Shown piece by piece: positions 37,115 through 49,790 of a DNA stretch of 64,000 bases (within the stretch, counting starts at the first letter, position 1; every line of letters starts with the position of its first letter). The notes under the pieces were generated by a model. It ran no database searches, was not told the origin of the DNA, and worked only from the letters and a program-made list of their open reading frames with translations. The stretch is taken from positions 76,625,966 to 76,689,965 of the forward strand of contig NC_088300.1 in the NCBI RefSeq assembly GCF_032854445.1, given 5' to 3'. The DNA is from Liolophura sinensis. Its lineage: Eukaryota > Mollusca > Polyplacophora > Chitonida > Chitonidae. The translations under genes and the position numbers were made by a program.

Positions 37115-37152
<38 letters not shown>
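36865..37152 (+). mobile_element. SINE family A, young full-length copy with pure poly(A) tail
   Basis: It begins ggggcctccgtggctcagtcgg, with A box TGGCTCAGTCGG and B-box-like GAGTTCAAGACC. The body and the tail ctggccgccgtcgtataag follow, then 37 uninterrupted A residues (37116-37152). An exact 11-base target-site duplication TCCTTGTAGTC lies at 36854-36864 and 37153-37163. It splits the 9-bp GTCCGTGTG array. Confidence 0.95.
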
Positions 37153-37155
<3 letters not shown>

Positions 37156-37163
37156 TTGTAGTC

Positions 37164-37310
37164 TGTGTGGTCCGTATGGTCCGTGTTGTCCGTGTGGTCC
37201 GTGTTGTCCGTGTTGTGCGTGTGGTCTATGTGGTCCATGTTGTCCTTGTAGTCTGTGTTGTCCGTGTGGTCTGTGTGGTCTGTGTTGTCCGTGTGGTCCG
37301 CGTTGTCATC
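37164..37310. repeat. 9-bp microsatellite-like array, right part
   Basis: Continuation of the gtccgtgtg array beyond the inserted SINE and its target-site duplication. Confidence 0.93.
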
Positions 37311-37649
37311 CTCTGTCCCGCATTCATTGACGTAAATCAATCCTCTATTTTTTACTTAATTAGACGTTGAAGCTTTGTTTTTTTTATTATTTTTATCCCG
37401 TTTCATCGAGATGATACATGTGTGGTTGGTGTTTTATTAGAAGTGATGCATCCCCCACTCAAATCAAAGCAGGTGATATCATGCCACTGTGGTCACACGC
37501 AATATTCCGTGCAAGGGACAGCACTGAAGCCAGACTAACCCAGAGGACAAGGCTGCTTGCATACCATATCCACACACAATGGATGTGTTTAGACTAGTCA
37601 TCAAGTTTTCTGAAACTAAATGAATAAATAAAAAAACAACATTATTCTG

Positions 37650-38185
37650 CTATATCACACCACAAGAGATCACCATCACATGGTAGTAGAGATCACAACT
37701 ATAGAAAATCATCGCGACAGGGTAATAGAGATCAGAAGATCGTGAGAACAGGGTAATAAAATGCTGGCCGCCGTAGGCCACTACAGCAGATCATCTCAAC
37801 AGGTAATAGATATCATATTACATAAGATCATCATGACAGTTAATAGAGATCACAGTACTGAAAATCATCATAAAAGTTAATAGAGATCACATTACAGAAG
37901 ATCATCATGACATGGTAACAGAGATAACACTACAGAAAATCATCATTACAGGGTAATAGAAATCAGAGTACAGAAGATCATCATGGCAGGTAATAGAGAT
38001 CACATTATAGAAGATCAAGATGACAGGTAACAGAGATCTCACTACAGATGATCAACATGACATGTAATACAGATCACAGCAGAGAAGATCATCATGACAG
38101 GTAGTGGAGATAACACTACAGAACATCATCATGACAGCTAATATAAAGATCTCACAACAGAAGATCATCATGACAGGTATTAAAC
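37650..38185. repeat. minisatellite of about 37 bp
   Basis: Unit: catcatgacaggtaatagag then atcacactacagaagat, about 14 copies with small indels. One unit near 37,760 contains aatgctggccgccgt, a word also found in the family-A SINE tail. Confidence 0.85.
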
Positions 38186-38261
38186 TCCGCGTATGTGTAT
38201 ATTTAAAAAAAAAGAAAAATGTAAAGATTGGGGGGGGGGCGGGGGCACTACAACACTGCCT

Positions 38262-38672
38262 TACACTGCCCTGTCACGAGGTACGGAGTGATGCTGCCCT
38301 GTCACGAGGTACGGAGTGATGCTGCCCTGTCACGAGGTATGGAGTGATGCTGTCCTGTCACGAGGTATGGAGTAATGCTGTCCTGTCACGAGGTACGGAG
38401 TGATGCTGTCCTGTCACGAGGTATGGAGTGATGCTGCCCTGTCACGAGCTATGGAGTGATGCTGTCCTGTCACGAGGTATGGAGTGATGCTGCCCTGTCA
38501 CGAGCTATGGAGTGATGCTGTCCTGTCACGAGGTATGGAGTGATGCTGCCCTGTCACGAGGTACGGAGTGATGCTGTCCTGTCACAAGGTATGGAGTGAT
38601 GCTGTCCTGTCACGAAGTATGGAGTAATGCTGTCCTGTCACGAGGTACGGAGTGATGCTGCCCTGTCACGAG
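38262..38672. repeat. 29-bp minisatellite
   Basis: Unit: ctgtcacgaggtacggagtg then atgctgccc, about 14 copies that differ at a few positions (tacgg/tatgg, gccc/gtcc). The combination of variants repeats in blocks. A G-run of ten with a further five lies just before it (38230-38246). Confidence 0.93.
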
Positions 38673-39404
38673 GTATATTGACAGTATATTCCAGGAGTTC
38701 TGTGGTTTATAACCATGTAGATTGGCACTTGGGCGTCGTCTCGCTGATTGATTGAGAGACACTTGGCATTAAGTTAATAATGAAATCAGTAGCCATACCT
38801 TTTACCTTCCCTTTTTCCTAGTAATTTATAAGGTAGAGAATTGTGGCCAGAGCTAATGTTACGCGTAGTGCTGGATACCGAGGACTATGATAACAAAAAT
38901 GTTTAATGTGGATTCTGTGGTTTGGAAAGTTGGAAGCGGCACGAGGCCATCCATGCAGTCAGAGCACAGGTAACTTTGCTGACATGACATCACGTTAATA
39001 AGCATTTATACTAAGTTAAATTCCCGTAACAAATGAGGCTAGTTTAAACACATTGTCTTGAGGATACCTAATGACCCGTGCTATCTACTTAACTCTCTTA
39101 AAGCATGTCTCGTGACTTTGTGTTTACAAAGAACTAATCAGCTAATGGATTGTCGTGGATTTGTCATTTAAATGTTTTCAAGCGTAAGGCAGAGCCATGC
39201 TTTCAATACTCTAAAACGAACACATTCACTTATACTCTTCAACAGAGACTCAATAAGTAAACCCGGCACGTTTATACCCGAAATCAATATTAAGCTAGGT
39301 ACGCCGAGATTGTTTTAATCAAACAGCAGAAATATGCGGATAACGGTTTCCGATACTAAAACTGTTGCCTGGGGTAAGATGGAAACAAGAAAGAGACTAT
39401 AACC
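38673..39404. other. no gene seen
   Basis: Unique DNA between the 29-bp and 21-bp arrays. Confidence 0.55.
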
Positions 39405-39812
39405 ATAGTGTTGTATTACTATAACCCTAGAATTGCACTACAGTAACCCAAGAGTTACACTGCAGTAAAACTTGAGTCACACACTATAGAAAGCCGAGAG
39501 TTACACAACAGTAATCCGAGAGTTACCCCACAGTAACCCCAGGATTACACTACAGTAACCCAAGAGTTACCCTACAGTATCCCCAGAGTTACACTCCAGT
39601 AATCAGAGAGTTACACTACAGTAACCCAAGAGTTACCCTACAGTAAATCCTAAGTTACACTACAGTAACCCAAGAGTTACCCTTCAGTAATCACAGAGTT
39701 ACACTATAGTAACCAGAGAGTTACAACACAGTAATCAGAGAGTTACACTACAGTAACCCGAGAGTTACACTACAGTAACCAGAGAATTACACTACAGTAA
39801 CCCGAGATTAAA
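39405..39812. repeat. minisatellite of about 21 bp
   Basis: Unit: agagttacactacagtaacc with optional c, about 19 copies (acactacag, accctacag and similar variants). Confidence 0.9.
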
Positions 39813-40249
39813 CATCTATGTCAACACATAACAAAAACGTTGCAGCATTTAATACAATAGTGTTTCTTACAGAGCGCTTAATCGAATGAGTACATTCTGG
39901 TACACATTTCAGGCGTCCCTGATTAAGCCAAAATTATTACATTTGTGCAGAAGATATTTGAGTGGCATTTTTTGCAATGTCGAATAGACTATCTTCTCAA
40001 CGAATGGGCTGATCACTGAATTTATTAAGAGTACCTATCATTAGTGCAGGTAAATAGATCTCAGCCTGAAGATAGAGTTTCATCCTTGATGGACATGCAT
40101 TTTTGTTCCTATAATAAGACAATGTATTCACGGATAAGTTCATCGTGACATCTTTATTGCATCTTTCTTAAGAATCTATGCGGTCCTTCCGGTAAATGCT
40201 CTAGGGGATTGGTTTGTGGAGTAGATTTACTCTGTACGTCCAGCATCGT
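39813..40249. other. no gene seen
   Basis: Unique DNA between the 21-bp and 18-bp arrays. Confidence 0.55.
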
Positions 40250-40420
40250 ATCGAAGTGCTTTAGCGACATCGGTGTGCTTTACTGACGCCAGTGTGCTTT
40301 AGCGACATCGGTGTTCTGGAGCGACGTCAGTGTGCCTTAACGACATCGGTGTGCTTTAGCACCATCGGTGCGCTTTGGCGACATCGGTGTGATTTAGCGA
40401 CATCGGTGTGCTTTAGTCAT
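40250..40420. repeat. 18-bp minisatellite
   Basis: Unit: gtgctttagcgacatcgg, about nine copies with point changes. Confidence 0.88.
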
Positions 40421-40485
40421 GCAGTATAATGCTTCCAATGCTATCTAGTTAGACCAAGGATATTTTAACAACACACTATTAGGAC

Positions 40486-40797
40486 ATGATTATGAGCCTC
40501 ATCATCTGGGCACTTCTCCAGGGACAGGAAATCAGGTGTCACGAACCTCCTGCTGTAAAAAGATGTAGAGACGAGTTAAGGCTATTTCTGGTGCAGCGCC
40601 AGTGGAGGCTTGTGCAATCTCTGGCTATATCCTGGAGAAAGACAACACCGGGAAGTGTGCAGTCACTTTCCCTGAGAAAGCAAAGCAGACATAAAACATC
40701 TAAGATCCATATAAGACATCATTATGCCACTGACTATGCGTACATACTTGCAAGTAAATACTTTTACAGTCCTGTGTTATTTTTTATTGTACTTTGA
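40486..40797 (+). CDS. low-confidence ORF, hydrophobic start, unrecognised
   Basis: This 103-codon ATG frame is one of the longest that is neither tandem-repeat nor transposon-derived. It begins MIMSLIIWALLQGQEIRC, which could be a signal peptide, and continues with a basic stretch (RCRDELRLFLVQRQWRLVQS) and an AT-rich tail likely to be non-coding. A possible donor (CAG then GTGTCA) follows codon 16. It begins 60 bases after an 18-bp tandem array. I see no domain and would expect it to be chance unless transcripts show otherwise. Confidence 0.12.
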   Translation: MIMSLIIWALLQGQEIRCHEPPAVKRCRDELRLFLVQRQWRLVQSLAISWRKTTPGSVQSLSLRKQSRHKTSKIHIRHHYATDYAYILASKYFYSPVLFFIVL

Positions 40798-41068
40798 TGA
40801 GCGAAATGAATGGGGCTAAATTATAACTCATCTGCAATATATTTCTTTTACAGAAGCACTGGGGACATCATTACCACCTATTCGATTTACAAAACAGCAC
40901 CTTAGAAATAAGTTCCAGGAAAAACTGAAGATTGGGAACAAAAATTACTGCGTAAATGAAAACAACGCAGAGTAGGCATATATATCACATTTACTGGGAG
41001 AAACTCACCGATTGAGGCATACAAACTCTTTATTTTAAATACCCGATACCGAGGCCATATTGGTATTG

Positions 41069-41917
41069 AAACCATCAGTCTCTATCCAGTCTCACACCAC
41101 AGAACGACTCGTACACATATATCCATAAGTCAGAAACCATCAGTCTCTATTCAGTCTCACACCACAGAACGACTCGTACACATATATCCATAAGTCAGAA
41201 ACCATCAGTCTCCAGTCAGTCTCACACCACAGAACGACTCGTACACATATATCCATAAGTCAGAAATCATCAGTCTTTGTCAGTCTCACACCACAGAACG
41301 ACTCGTACACATATATCTATAAGTCAGAAATCATCAGTCTCTAGTCAGTCTCACACCACAGAACGACTCGTACACATATATCCATAAGTCAGAAATCATC
41401 AGTCTCTAGTCAGTCTCACACCACAGAACGACTCGTACACATATATCCATAAGTCAGAAACCATCAGTCTCCAGTCAGTCTCACACCACAGAACGACTCG
41501 TACACATATATCCATAAGTCAGAAATCATCAGTATCTAGTCAGTCTCACACCACAGAACGACTCGTACACATATATCCATAAGTCAGAAATCATCAGTCT
41601 TTGTCAGTCTCACACCACAGAACGACTCGTACACATATATCCATAAGTCAGAAACCATCAGTCTCTAGTCAGTCTCACACCACAGAACGACTCGTACACA
41701 TATATCCATAAGTCAGAAACCATCAGTCTCTAGTCAGTCTCACACCACAGAACGACTCGTACACATATATCCATAAGTCAGAAACCATCAGTCTCTAGTC
41801 AGTCTCACACCACAGAACGACTCGTACACATATATCCATAAGTCAGAAATCATCAGTCTCTAGTCAGTCTCACACCACATAAACCACTCGTACATGTATA
41901 TCCCAAAGTCAGAAAAT
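41069..41917. repeat. 65-bp satellite, highly homogeneous
   Basis: Unit of 65 bases including agtctcacaccacagaacga, ctcgtacacatatatccata and agtcagaaaccatcagtctc. There are thirteen copies; most differ only in a short variable segment (ctctagt, ctccagt, tttgt) and in accat/atcat. The last copy is diverged. It is the least decayed array in the window. Confidence 0.95.
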
Positions 41918-43215
41918 CTAATTCAAGTTAGGGAGATCAAGAGATCTGTCAAGAATCTAGCGGAGTATCAAAATAATACCGCCTGAGGTCATACATCATA
42001 GGTCCATGCCATGAATTTAGTAGAGTATCCAAACGATTCTGACTGAGGTTATATGTAAAACGTTGGCGTTCTATGTCGTCAATCTAGCAAGGTTGTAAAG
42101 CTATATTAGCTGAGCTTATGGATCATGGGTCCATACCAAGAATATGGTCAAGGATATGCTACAGTGTTAAGGAAGTCAGATTAATCCCACACGTTGTGCG
42201 GACTGCTATCCAAATGATCAGCGCACTTCCAGCATTACGGATAAGATGATGGCAACAGAGATCCTAATGGGAAACTTCACTGTGCTCCATTACTGTAATT
42301 ACACGGCAATGAATTGTCACCCTCAGGCACCTATTTCCTGCAAATGAAGACACATTGTGACATTTCCTGACCAGACTCCTAATACCAAATTATTTCTCAT
42401 CTGATCTCGTCGAGGAATAGTCCCTTCAAATCATCCCAGCAAGCAAAACCGAAACCCTGTAAATAATTGTTTGTAAATCGCTTTAGAAATATCACACTTT
42501 TACTTACAGATAAAGAGAGGCCCGGAGTTTTAACCCATGTGGAGAGGAAAATGCCATTATGTTTGTGTAATAAAATGAATGAATGTATAGACAAAACATC
42601 AGACATTCCAACACATGGATAAAATCCCTTGAGGGACGACGTAAAAAAACAAGTCCTAAAAGCCGCGGGAAATCAGACGAAACATAGATTTGACTGGAGT
42701 TTTAGGTAGAATTTCCTTCATTAATATGACGTAGAAAAAACAATGAAAAACAACATTGTGTAATGGTTGAAATCATGAACAAATAAGCCAAGACCTAAGT
42801 CTGTTTAAACATGCATATGAGTGAAGGCGATGCTGTATGTTTGGAGAGTCGGATAAGATTGACCTGTTTAAAGACATTTTCAGAATGTGTGGAGGTGGGA
42901 AATATTTAGTACAATGTGAGGACACGATAGTGAGTTGCTAAGTACAAAAGAAATTACAATGAAAATGTCAACTTACATGAATATGTCCATACATAAATTC
43001 ATAAAATGAAGATTTGAATTGCAACAAGTTGCTTATATACACGACGAGTTTGGCGACAAAATGATGACACAAAATATGATCAGATTATAAAGAGACGAAT
43101 ACAAAAGAATACCTGAAGATGTACAATTAAATATACCCGTAACATCTCTAGAATATAAAAACAAAAAACATATTTAGACATGCCAAGAATTTGCTCTGTA
43201 AAGAGACAGCTGAAC
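41918..43215. other. no gene seen
   Basis: Unique DNA. The 69-codon minus frame at 42606-42397 has no recognisable feature. Confidence 0.55.
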
Positions 43216-44085
43216 TATTTGGCGAGGGTCAGTAACATAATATGGCATGGTTCAGTAACATAACGTGGCATGGGTCAGTAACATAACATGACGTGAGTCA
43301 GTAACATAACATGGCATGGGTCAGTAACATAACATGGCATGGGTCAGTAACATAGCATGGCGTGGGTCAGTAACATAACATGACGTGAGTCTGTAACATA
43401 ACATGGCGTGGGTCAGTGGGTCAGTAATATAACATGGCGTAAGTCTGTTACATAACATGGCATGGGTCAGTGACATAGGATGGCATGGGCCAGTAACATA
43501 ACATGGCGTGAGTCTGTAAAATAATATGATGTGGGTCAGTAACATAACATGGCGTGGGTCAGTAGCATAACATGGCGTGGGTCAGTGGGTCAGTAACATA
43601 ACATGGTGTGGGTCAGTAATATAACATGATGTGGGTCAGTAACATAACATGGTGTGGGTCAGTAACATAAAATGGCGTGGGTGAGAAACATAACATGGCG
43701 TGGGTCAGTAACATAACATGGTGTGGGTCAGTAACATAACATGACGTGAGTCTGTAACATTACATGGCATGGGTCAGTAACGTAACATGGTGTGGGTCAG
43801 CAACATAGGATGGCATGGGTCAGTAGCATAACATGGCATGGGTCAGTAAAATAACATGGTGCGGGTCAGTAACGTAACATGTCGTGGGTTAGTAACATAA
43901 CACGGCGTGGGTCAGTAACATGGCATGGGTCAGTGGGTCAGTAACATAAAATGATGTGGGTCAGTAACTTAACATGACGTGAGCCTGTAACATAACATGG
44001 CGTGAGTCTGTAACATAACATGGCGAGGATCAGTAACATAACATGACGTGAGTCTGTAAAATAACATGGCATGGGTTATTAACAT
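43216..44085. repeat. 23-bp minisatellite
   Basis: Unit: gggtcagtaacataacatgg then cgt, about 37 copies. Point variants and occasional doubled gggtcagt words occur. Minus-strand frames (YRLTSCYVTDPRHAML) are artefacts. Confidence 0.93.
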
Positions 44086-45758
44086 AACAGACAATGTCAC
44101 AACCGTCAAAATCGACAGGAACAGAGAAGTAAATATGTTGCTGAAACTGTCAAACCTTTGAGCCACAGGGAAATCAAAACCACGGCACGAGGTACAATAT
44201 CGATAAGGTGTATTTCACAACCTTTCCATTATTTACAGCTATCTGATTTCTCCAAAACATGAAAGAAAGATGGAACAAAGTGTTGTAATACGTTTTGAAA
44301 GAAGACTTGTTAAGAGTTCATAAGGTAGGAGAATACATGTGTACATTGGTGATATTTGCGGTAACATTTTTCATTCCGTTTCTCCTCCTACTCGGAAATA
44401 TGTGATCAATAACCAGGAAAACCTAGCAACAAATCTTCCCAGTTTCCACTAGTCTCCCGCCAGTCATAGCGAGACAAATTACCTCCCTTGATGATTTGGG
44501 CACAAACTATAGATGAGAACTAAATTCTTGTCTCTATGGACAAGCATTAGCGGAAATAGAGCGGACGGGAAATATACTAGAATACCTGCTCAGAATGAAA
44601 TAATTCACGACTGAACTGGTTTCAGGTTGACAGATGAGACACTGTCCTCTTGTCTCTCTTATACAAGCCTATGGAGGCTAATGGGGTGTGTTCAACGGGA
44701 CCCAAACGCTTATTTATGGCCAAATAACATAGTATATGTTCACTGTAGTCCTGGGGAAGACTTGCTGTTGTGGAATTGTATCTTTTCTTACGATTCATTT
44801 TTAATGGACATGTTGTGTTATCCTCTAATATTTGATCGAGAAAACAATTGCTGTTCAGCACATACTTGGCTCAAGTTATTATCTGGAAAATTTCTTTCAC
44901 TTCAACCAGATCAAATCCAAATATGTACATAATTAAACCTTTGAGCATTCCCACGCCGTCCTTTAAAGTCTTTCAATGTTTGTGTGTTGTAGTGTCGGTT
45001 AGTTACGCAATATTGATGGAACATACTTTTATATGCGGGAAGGAATCAATACTGTAAAATACTAGTGCACGTGAAGAGGATCGATGCTGATTCTAGGTTG
45101 CCTTTTTCTATATCTTTTTTTCTAGAAATCGATACCTTACTGATACTTGTGACGAAGCTTCTGTGATTTAGCAGGTAGGCATACAATGTCAAAGGCATAC
45201 AAATATTCTGTTCGTCTTAATCGGTATGCTTCTTTAAAGAGATAAATTCGTTTGTTTCTACATGCGTGAATGCAAAGAGATATGATGATGTATTCGTGTG
45301 TTTATTGGTGTAACTTTATTGTTTATTGTAGGCATGCTTTTTCTGATAGCAAATAAAGATGGGTACATTTGTGTTAGCCATTTTTCTGACCAGACACACC
45401 TTAAACAGCACATAGCAGGAATGTATTAGCTGTAGGCAGACTAGGGTGATATCGGACACATGCGTTAACAATATGTGGTACCGCTGAGTGCAGATGCACT
45501 GGCATTTCCCTTGCAGTTGATGTGTACCAATTGAATGGGGACTTGACCACCAAACTACCATTCGTTAAGTTTGCATTTCGCGTGAACATAATAGCAAAGT
45601 CTTTAAAATCTTTTTTTGTGTCGGTGAATTATACTTAATGGTTGTGTATGAAATGAGAGTTGAGACTATCGATTCAGGTGTACTCTTTTCTCGGTGTATT
45701 CGTAGCATTCTGATGTAAGATGAGATTTAATACACTACTTAGTCAGCACTGTCATGCC
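44086..45758. other. no gene seen
   Basis: Unique DNA. The 101-codon frame at 44627-44932 and the overlapping minus frames at 45316-45589 lack domains and splice support. Confidence 0.5.
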
Positions 45759-46679
45759 AAGTATGAGATTAAACCCCACACACTCAGTTCAATCACTCAT
45801 CACGGCTAGAGGCCAGCAGTTACTCTCTTTTCTTTGACAAATTCAATATGTTCTCGAGGATATCTGAAAATAAGTTTCGGCATAAATCGTCCACTTTGGA
45901 AGAGTGCACGCCATTACATCTGTTTGAAATCAAGAACGATGTGAATCACACTAACAAGCGGTTACTCCAGATAACCAAATGAGTTACTGCAGTTTAAATC
46001 GCATTGGCTTCTTCTTCACCACATGAATTCATTATTAAACCTTTCTCTATTTATAATCATAAACCGGATATTTCACTTAAAATCTATTTCTGTTACGAGT
46101 GTTAAAAACTGCCAGGTTTTGTGTTCAGCCTTTCTGTGCTAGCCCAATTATGATTTCATCGCCTTATTGCCACTAAGAATGGCCAGGCCTTGATCAAATG
46201 ATTAAGATACTCGTCTTTCAGCCGTTGGGATACAAAAGGTGTTGGCTCTGTCTCAGCCTCGGACTATGAATACTCCATTTTCTCCTCCTTCTCCGGTCTA
46301 CGAGTAAGCTCTGGACAGAGCCGGCATGGCAGTATAGATTGTCCTATGTGAAGTTTGATGGAGACCATTTGATTCCTACCAATGTGGCATGTGTCACCTA
46401 TTTGTGAAGGCCGTTGGTTTACACTGACATTCCAAATATAGTCAAAGCAGTAACAAACATCACTACCACTTCAGTATCACGTCAAAAAAGCTATCTTAAT
46501 TGTTTCGTTGTAAAACACAGCCTTAAATGTTGCGTTGTGTGGGTTTAATTTTAAGTTCAACCTTAGACAATCTGACTTTACAAAGCCACAAACTTGGACT
46601 GTTGCAGCCCATACATGATCTCTCAAATTGCTTCATGATTATCTCGAAGTTGTCTTACAGGTATAAGTAATTGTGTATA
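45759..46679 (+). repeat. left arm of a 0.92-kb inverted duplication
   Basis: It is the reverse complement of 52375-53293 with few differences by eye. Shared words include cgtccactttggaagagtgc, caagaacgatgtgaatcaca, ctccggtctacgagtaagct and tgattatctcgaagttgtct. Its outer end is a 35-base piece of a family-B SINE tail. Confidence 0.88.
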
Positions 46680-46689
46680 AGTACATGTG

Positions 46690-46945
46690 GCGTCATCGCT
46701 TGGCGTTCAACATTAAGGGGACGACTGCAACGACTGGTTGATCCGTATCAGTATAATGCCTTGGACGGGGCGGCTTACTTGCCTTCGGTAAGTCGTCTCA
46801 GTGAAGCAGCATTATAAAAGAGAGGTGGAAATCCGTCTTGCAACAAGGCGGCACATCACATGCACTCTAAGGATTCCTTCGTCGTCATCTGACTGAAAAA
46901 TTGTTAAGTACGACGTTAAACGCCAAGCACTCACTCTCTCACAGT
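46690..46945 (+). mobile_element. SINE family B, head missing
   Basis: Forward copy: body from cgcttggcgttcaacattaa through ttacttgccttcggtaagtc, then tail module gttaagtacgacgttaaac and cactcactctctcac. The tRNA-like head is absent. It lies 10 bases from the inner end of the inverted-duplication arm. Confidence 0.8.
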
Positions 46946-49424
46946 TGATCTGTACCCGAGCTGGATGAAGCAGGCCAGTATTGTCCTTTGGAGGAGATCA
47001 TGTTGCAAAATCTTTCTGTTTGGGAAAAGTAATTTTGTTGGACACAGTTGAGTGCTGAAATATTTGAAAATCAAAAGATTTTAAAAGAGGAGGGCGCTGC
47101 AGACATTTTCTCAAAAACCTTTAGATGTGGTTTACCATTAAAATTGATGTTATATGTAAATTATGAGCGGCTCTAGTTCTTACATAGGCCACGATTTTTC
47201 GTAAACAGGGTAATGGCCTGTATGCCGAGTTCAAGCCACAGACGTAAAAATCAAACTGAGGACTACGTGCTATTTCTGTTCACTCTTTCGCTCATCACTC
47301 AAACAAATGTTCTAACTATGAATCATTAATATGCTGTAAATCAGCGATTGGCTTCCCGGAAACATTCAAGAAATGCCTGTTTAATTGTTGTGCAAATGTC
47401 ATGTCAGAGATAACAGCTATTTCTTGTGCTGTGAAAGAAGAAAACATTTTTTTATAATAAATTTTGGATAACAACCACACGAAATACAAATCACCCTGCT
47501 TTTGTGCTTTCTTATTTTGGAAAATCTGTTCTATCCCATAAAGCAACAGATGCCATTGAACTTTTACCTTTTCTGGCATAAAACAACCATGCTTATTGAC
47601 AGTGGCCTAAACCCCAGTTTAGACACAAAAACAAATTGATTTCTTTTTCATTTCTCTGATATCTTAATACGACGTTAAACCATGTTCCATGTAATTTATG
47701 TTTGATAATAAAGGATTAAATGACATACTGTGCTTGGTGCTTTGCTAAAAGTTCTAGAGTGCGCTTCATTTGATCTCAGTCAAATCCACCTGTCACGGCT
47801 CGGAACAAAAACGCAGTGCACGAGGTAATTGTCTCTGCTTTGTAAAAAGTAGGTCAATAAAATCCCATCTTCATCCATATGAACAGCGAACAACGGAGAT
47901 GAGCTGTGTACCTTAATCCAGGTTATTCATTAGGTTTGTCATCCTAATCAAAGGCACAGCTATTCCGGTGAAGCAAAGTAAGTAAAATACAGCAATTTAA
48001 GACAAAACAATTAGAATTAGTAAGTTTGGAAGAATTAGGGCTGATTAAAAGGAGTGATCATAAAGCACTCGAATCAACGTTTAGAAAAAATGATGTAGCA
48101 CACGACGACATGATGGGGTTAGTGTTATGCAGTAAAGGAAGAAGCGCCCTGCCCGTAACAACATCATAGTTTAATCCGCTTTATTGGCACCCACCAGATT
48201 AATGAGATACATTCTATCTGGGCTACCAGTGGGGTTATTAAGCCTTATGAACCGACGAGACAGTAATCCATTTAGATTTTGCATTAGCTCTGGATTCACC
48301 TTCTTGAAATGTATATTTCCATCGATTTAACTCTGAAAGTCATTTCCTTGAATGATGTTCCGGGGAACAATGCTTATTTTTAACTTGAGGACTTGTATTC
48401 TGAGCTAAGACCGTCTGCTGACTATACCCTAGAGGGTCGCCATTTTAAATCCATCTTAGCGGAGAGCTTTATTCCGTACTCTCGATGCCGTTGCTCCTGT
48501 GGCCCGGACGTGTGGGCGTAATCTCCCGCAACACTGTCCATCCCTATTTGCCTTATGTTCCCGATTTAACCATGGATTTGGGCGCTGTCCCAACATGTGT
48601 TTTGTTCAAAACGAACAGTTGTTCCTGATTACGTTCCCGTGTTGATAAATGGCCTACACAGTACCTAAATCCTTGTGTAAATGTAAGGTAAACTTATATC
48701 GCCTTCCTTAAAAATAGTACCGGTAGGATAAAATGTTACATTTACAGTAATATGATGGGTATTATACATCACGTTAAAAGCCCTACAAACCCACTCCTGC
48801 TTAGGCCAGAGTTAATTACGGGGCGTGTAAATTACTAGTACTTGCGATTTACATGAACGGTTGGAATAAAACCCTGACTGAGGTAAACTGACAAGAGGCG
48901 GTGTTTCAGCGGTTACGTATTGCATTTGCCACCTATCACACTGTCGTTTGCTGCTCTGGTTTTACGGTCAAACTGTACCTCGCAAGTCTTAGACCTGCTG
49001 ACAAACTCGCGGTCACGTATTTTCACCCATGTATACGGTCAGACTCTGCCTGATCACCAAGCCTAGTCTTCCCCGTCCGATACCGAGCTGGAGGTGGAAT
49101 AACAATCGTCTTTTGGGGACTCAGTATTTGACTATTTAATCCAATCACTAGGACTTACTTGAATTATCACGGATATGCTTGTTTCCTAGCAGGACGAGGA
49201 ATTTGGGATGAGAGGGCTGACATTTAACCCGGGGTCCCTACTGGAAGGTTTGTCCTGCTGTGAATGAGGCTTTCCATTGGCAGTAGTAAACCAGCTTCGT
49301 CACAGATAATTTTATCAAAGTAATGAAACCTGATTGATCGAGAAATATTGACGTCAGCGTAAAACAGAAAGGTTATAATGTGTGCACTCGTAGCTATGGG
49401 CAACTTCTAGTAACTGTGGTGATC
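46946..49424. other. no gene seen apart from dispersed repeat D
   Basis: Unique DNA with a SINE tail scrap near 47663-47690 and the repeat at 48848. The 87-codon minus frame 47579-47316 is AT-rich and unrecognised. Confidence 0.5.
48848..48995 (+). repeat. dispersed repeat (family D), copy 2
   Basis: Same ordered words as 35145-35350: gatttacatgaacggttgga, aactgacaagag, gtttcagcggttacg, ctctggttttac. Ends are not defined. The element class is unknown. Confidence 0.55.
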
Positions 49425-49790
49425 TCAGTCTGTGTGGTACAGATATCTAGTGTGGTAGCGTGTATTACAATCAGTGTGGTACAGAGGTCTAGTGTGGTAA
49501 TGTTTATTACAATCAGTGTGGTACAAAGATCTTGCATGGCATTTTTTGTTACAATCAATGTGGGACAGATATCTAGTGTGGTAGCGCGTATTACAATCAG
49601 TGTGGTACAGAGGTCTAGTGTGGTAATGTGTATTACACTCAGTGTGGTGCAAAGATCTTGCATGGTAGTTTGTGTTACAATCAATGTGGGACAGATATCT
49701 AGTGTGGTAAAGTCTATTCCATACAGAGTAGTACAAAGGTCTAGTGTGGTAATGTGTATTACAGTCGGTGTGGTACAGATATCTCCTACA
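49425..49790. repeat. 42-bp repeat organised as a 126-bp trimer
   Basis: Three 42-base subtypes follow in fixed order: one starting gatatctagtgtggtagc, one gaggtctagtgtggtaat, one aagatcttgcatggcatt. The triplet is present at 49442-49567 and again at 49568-49693, then breaks down. Frames on both strands (up to 189 codons) are artefacts of a unit divisible by three. Confidence 0.9.
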
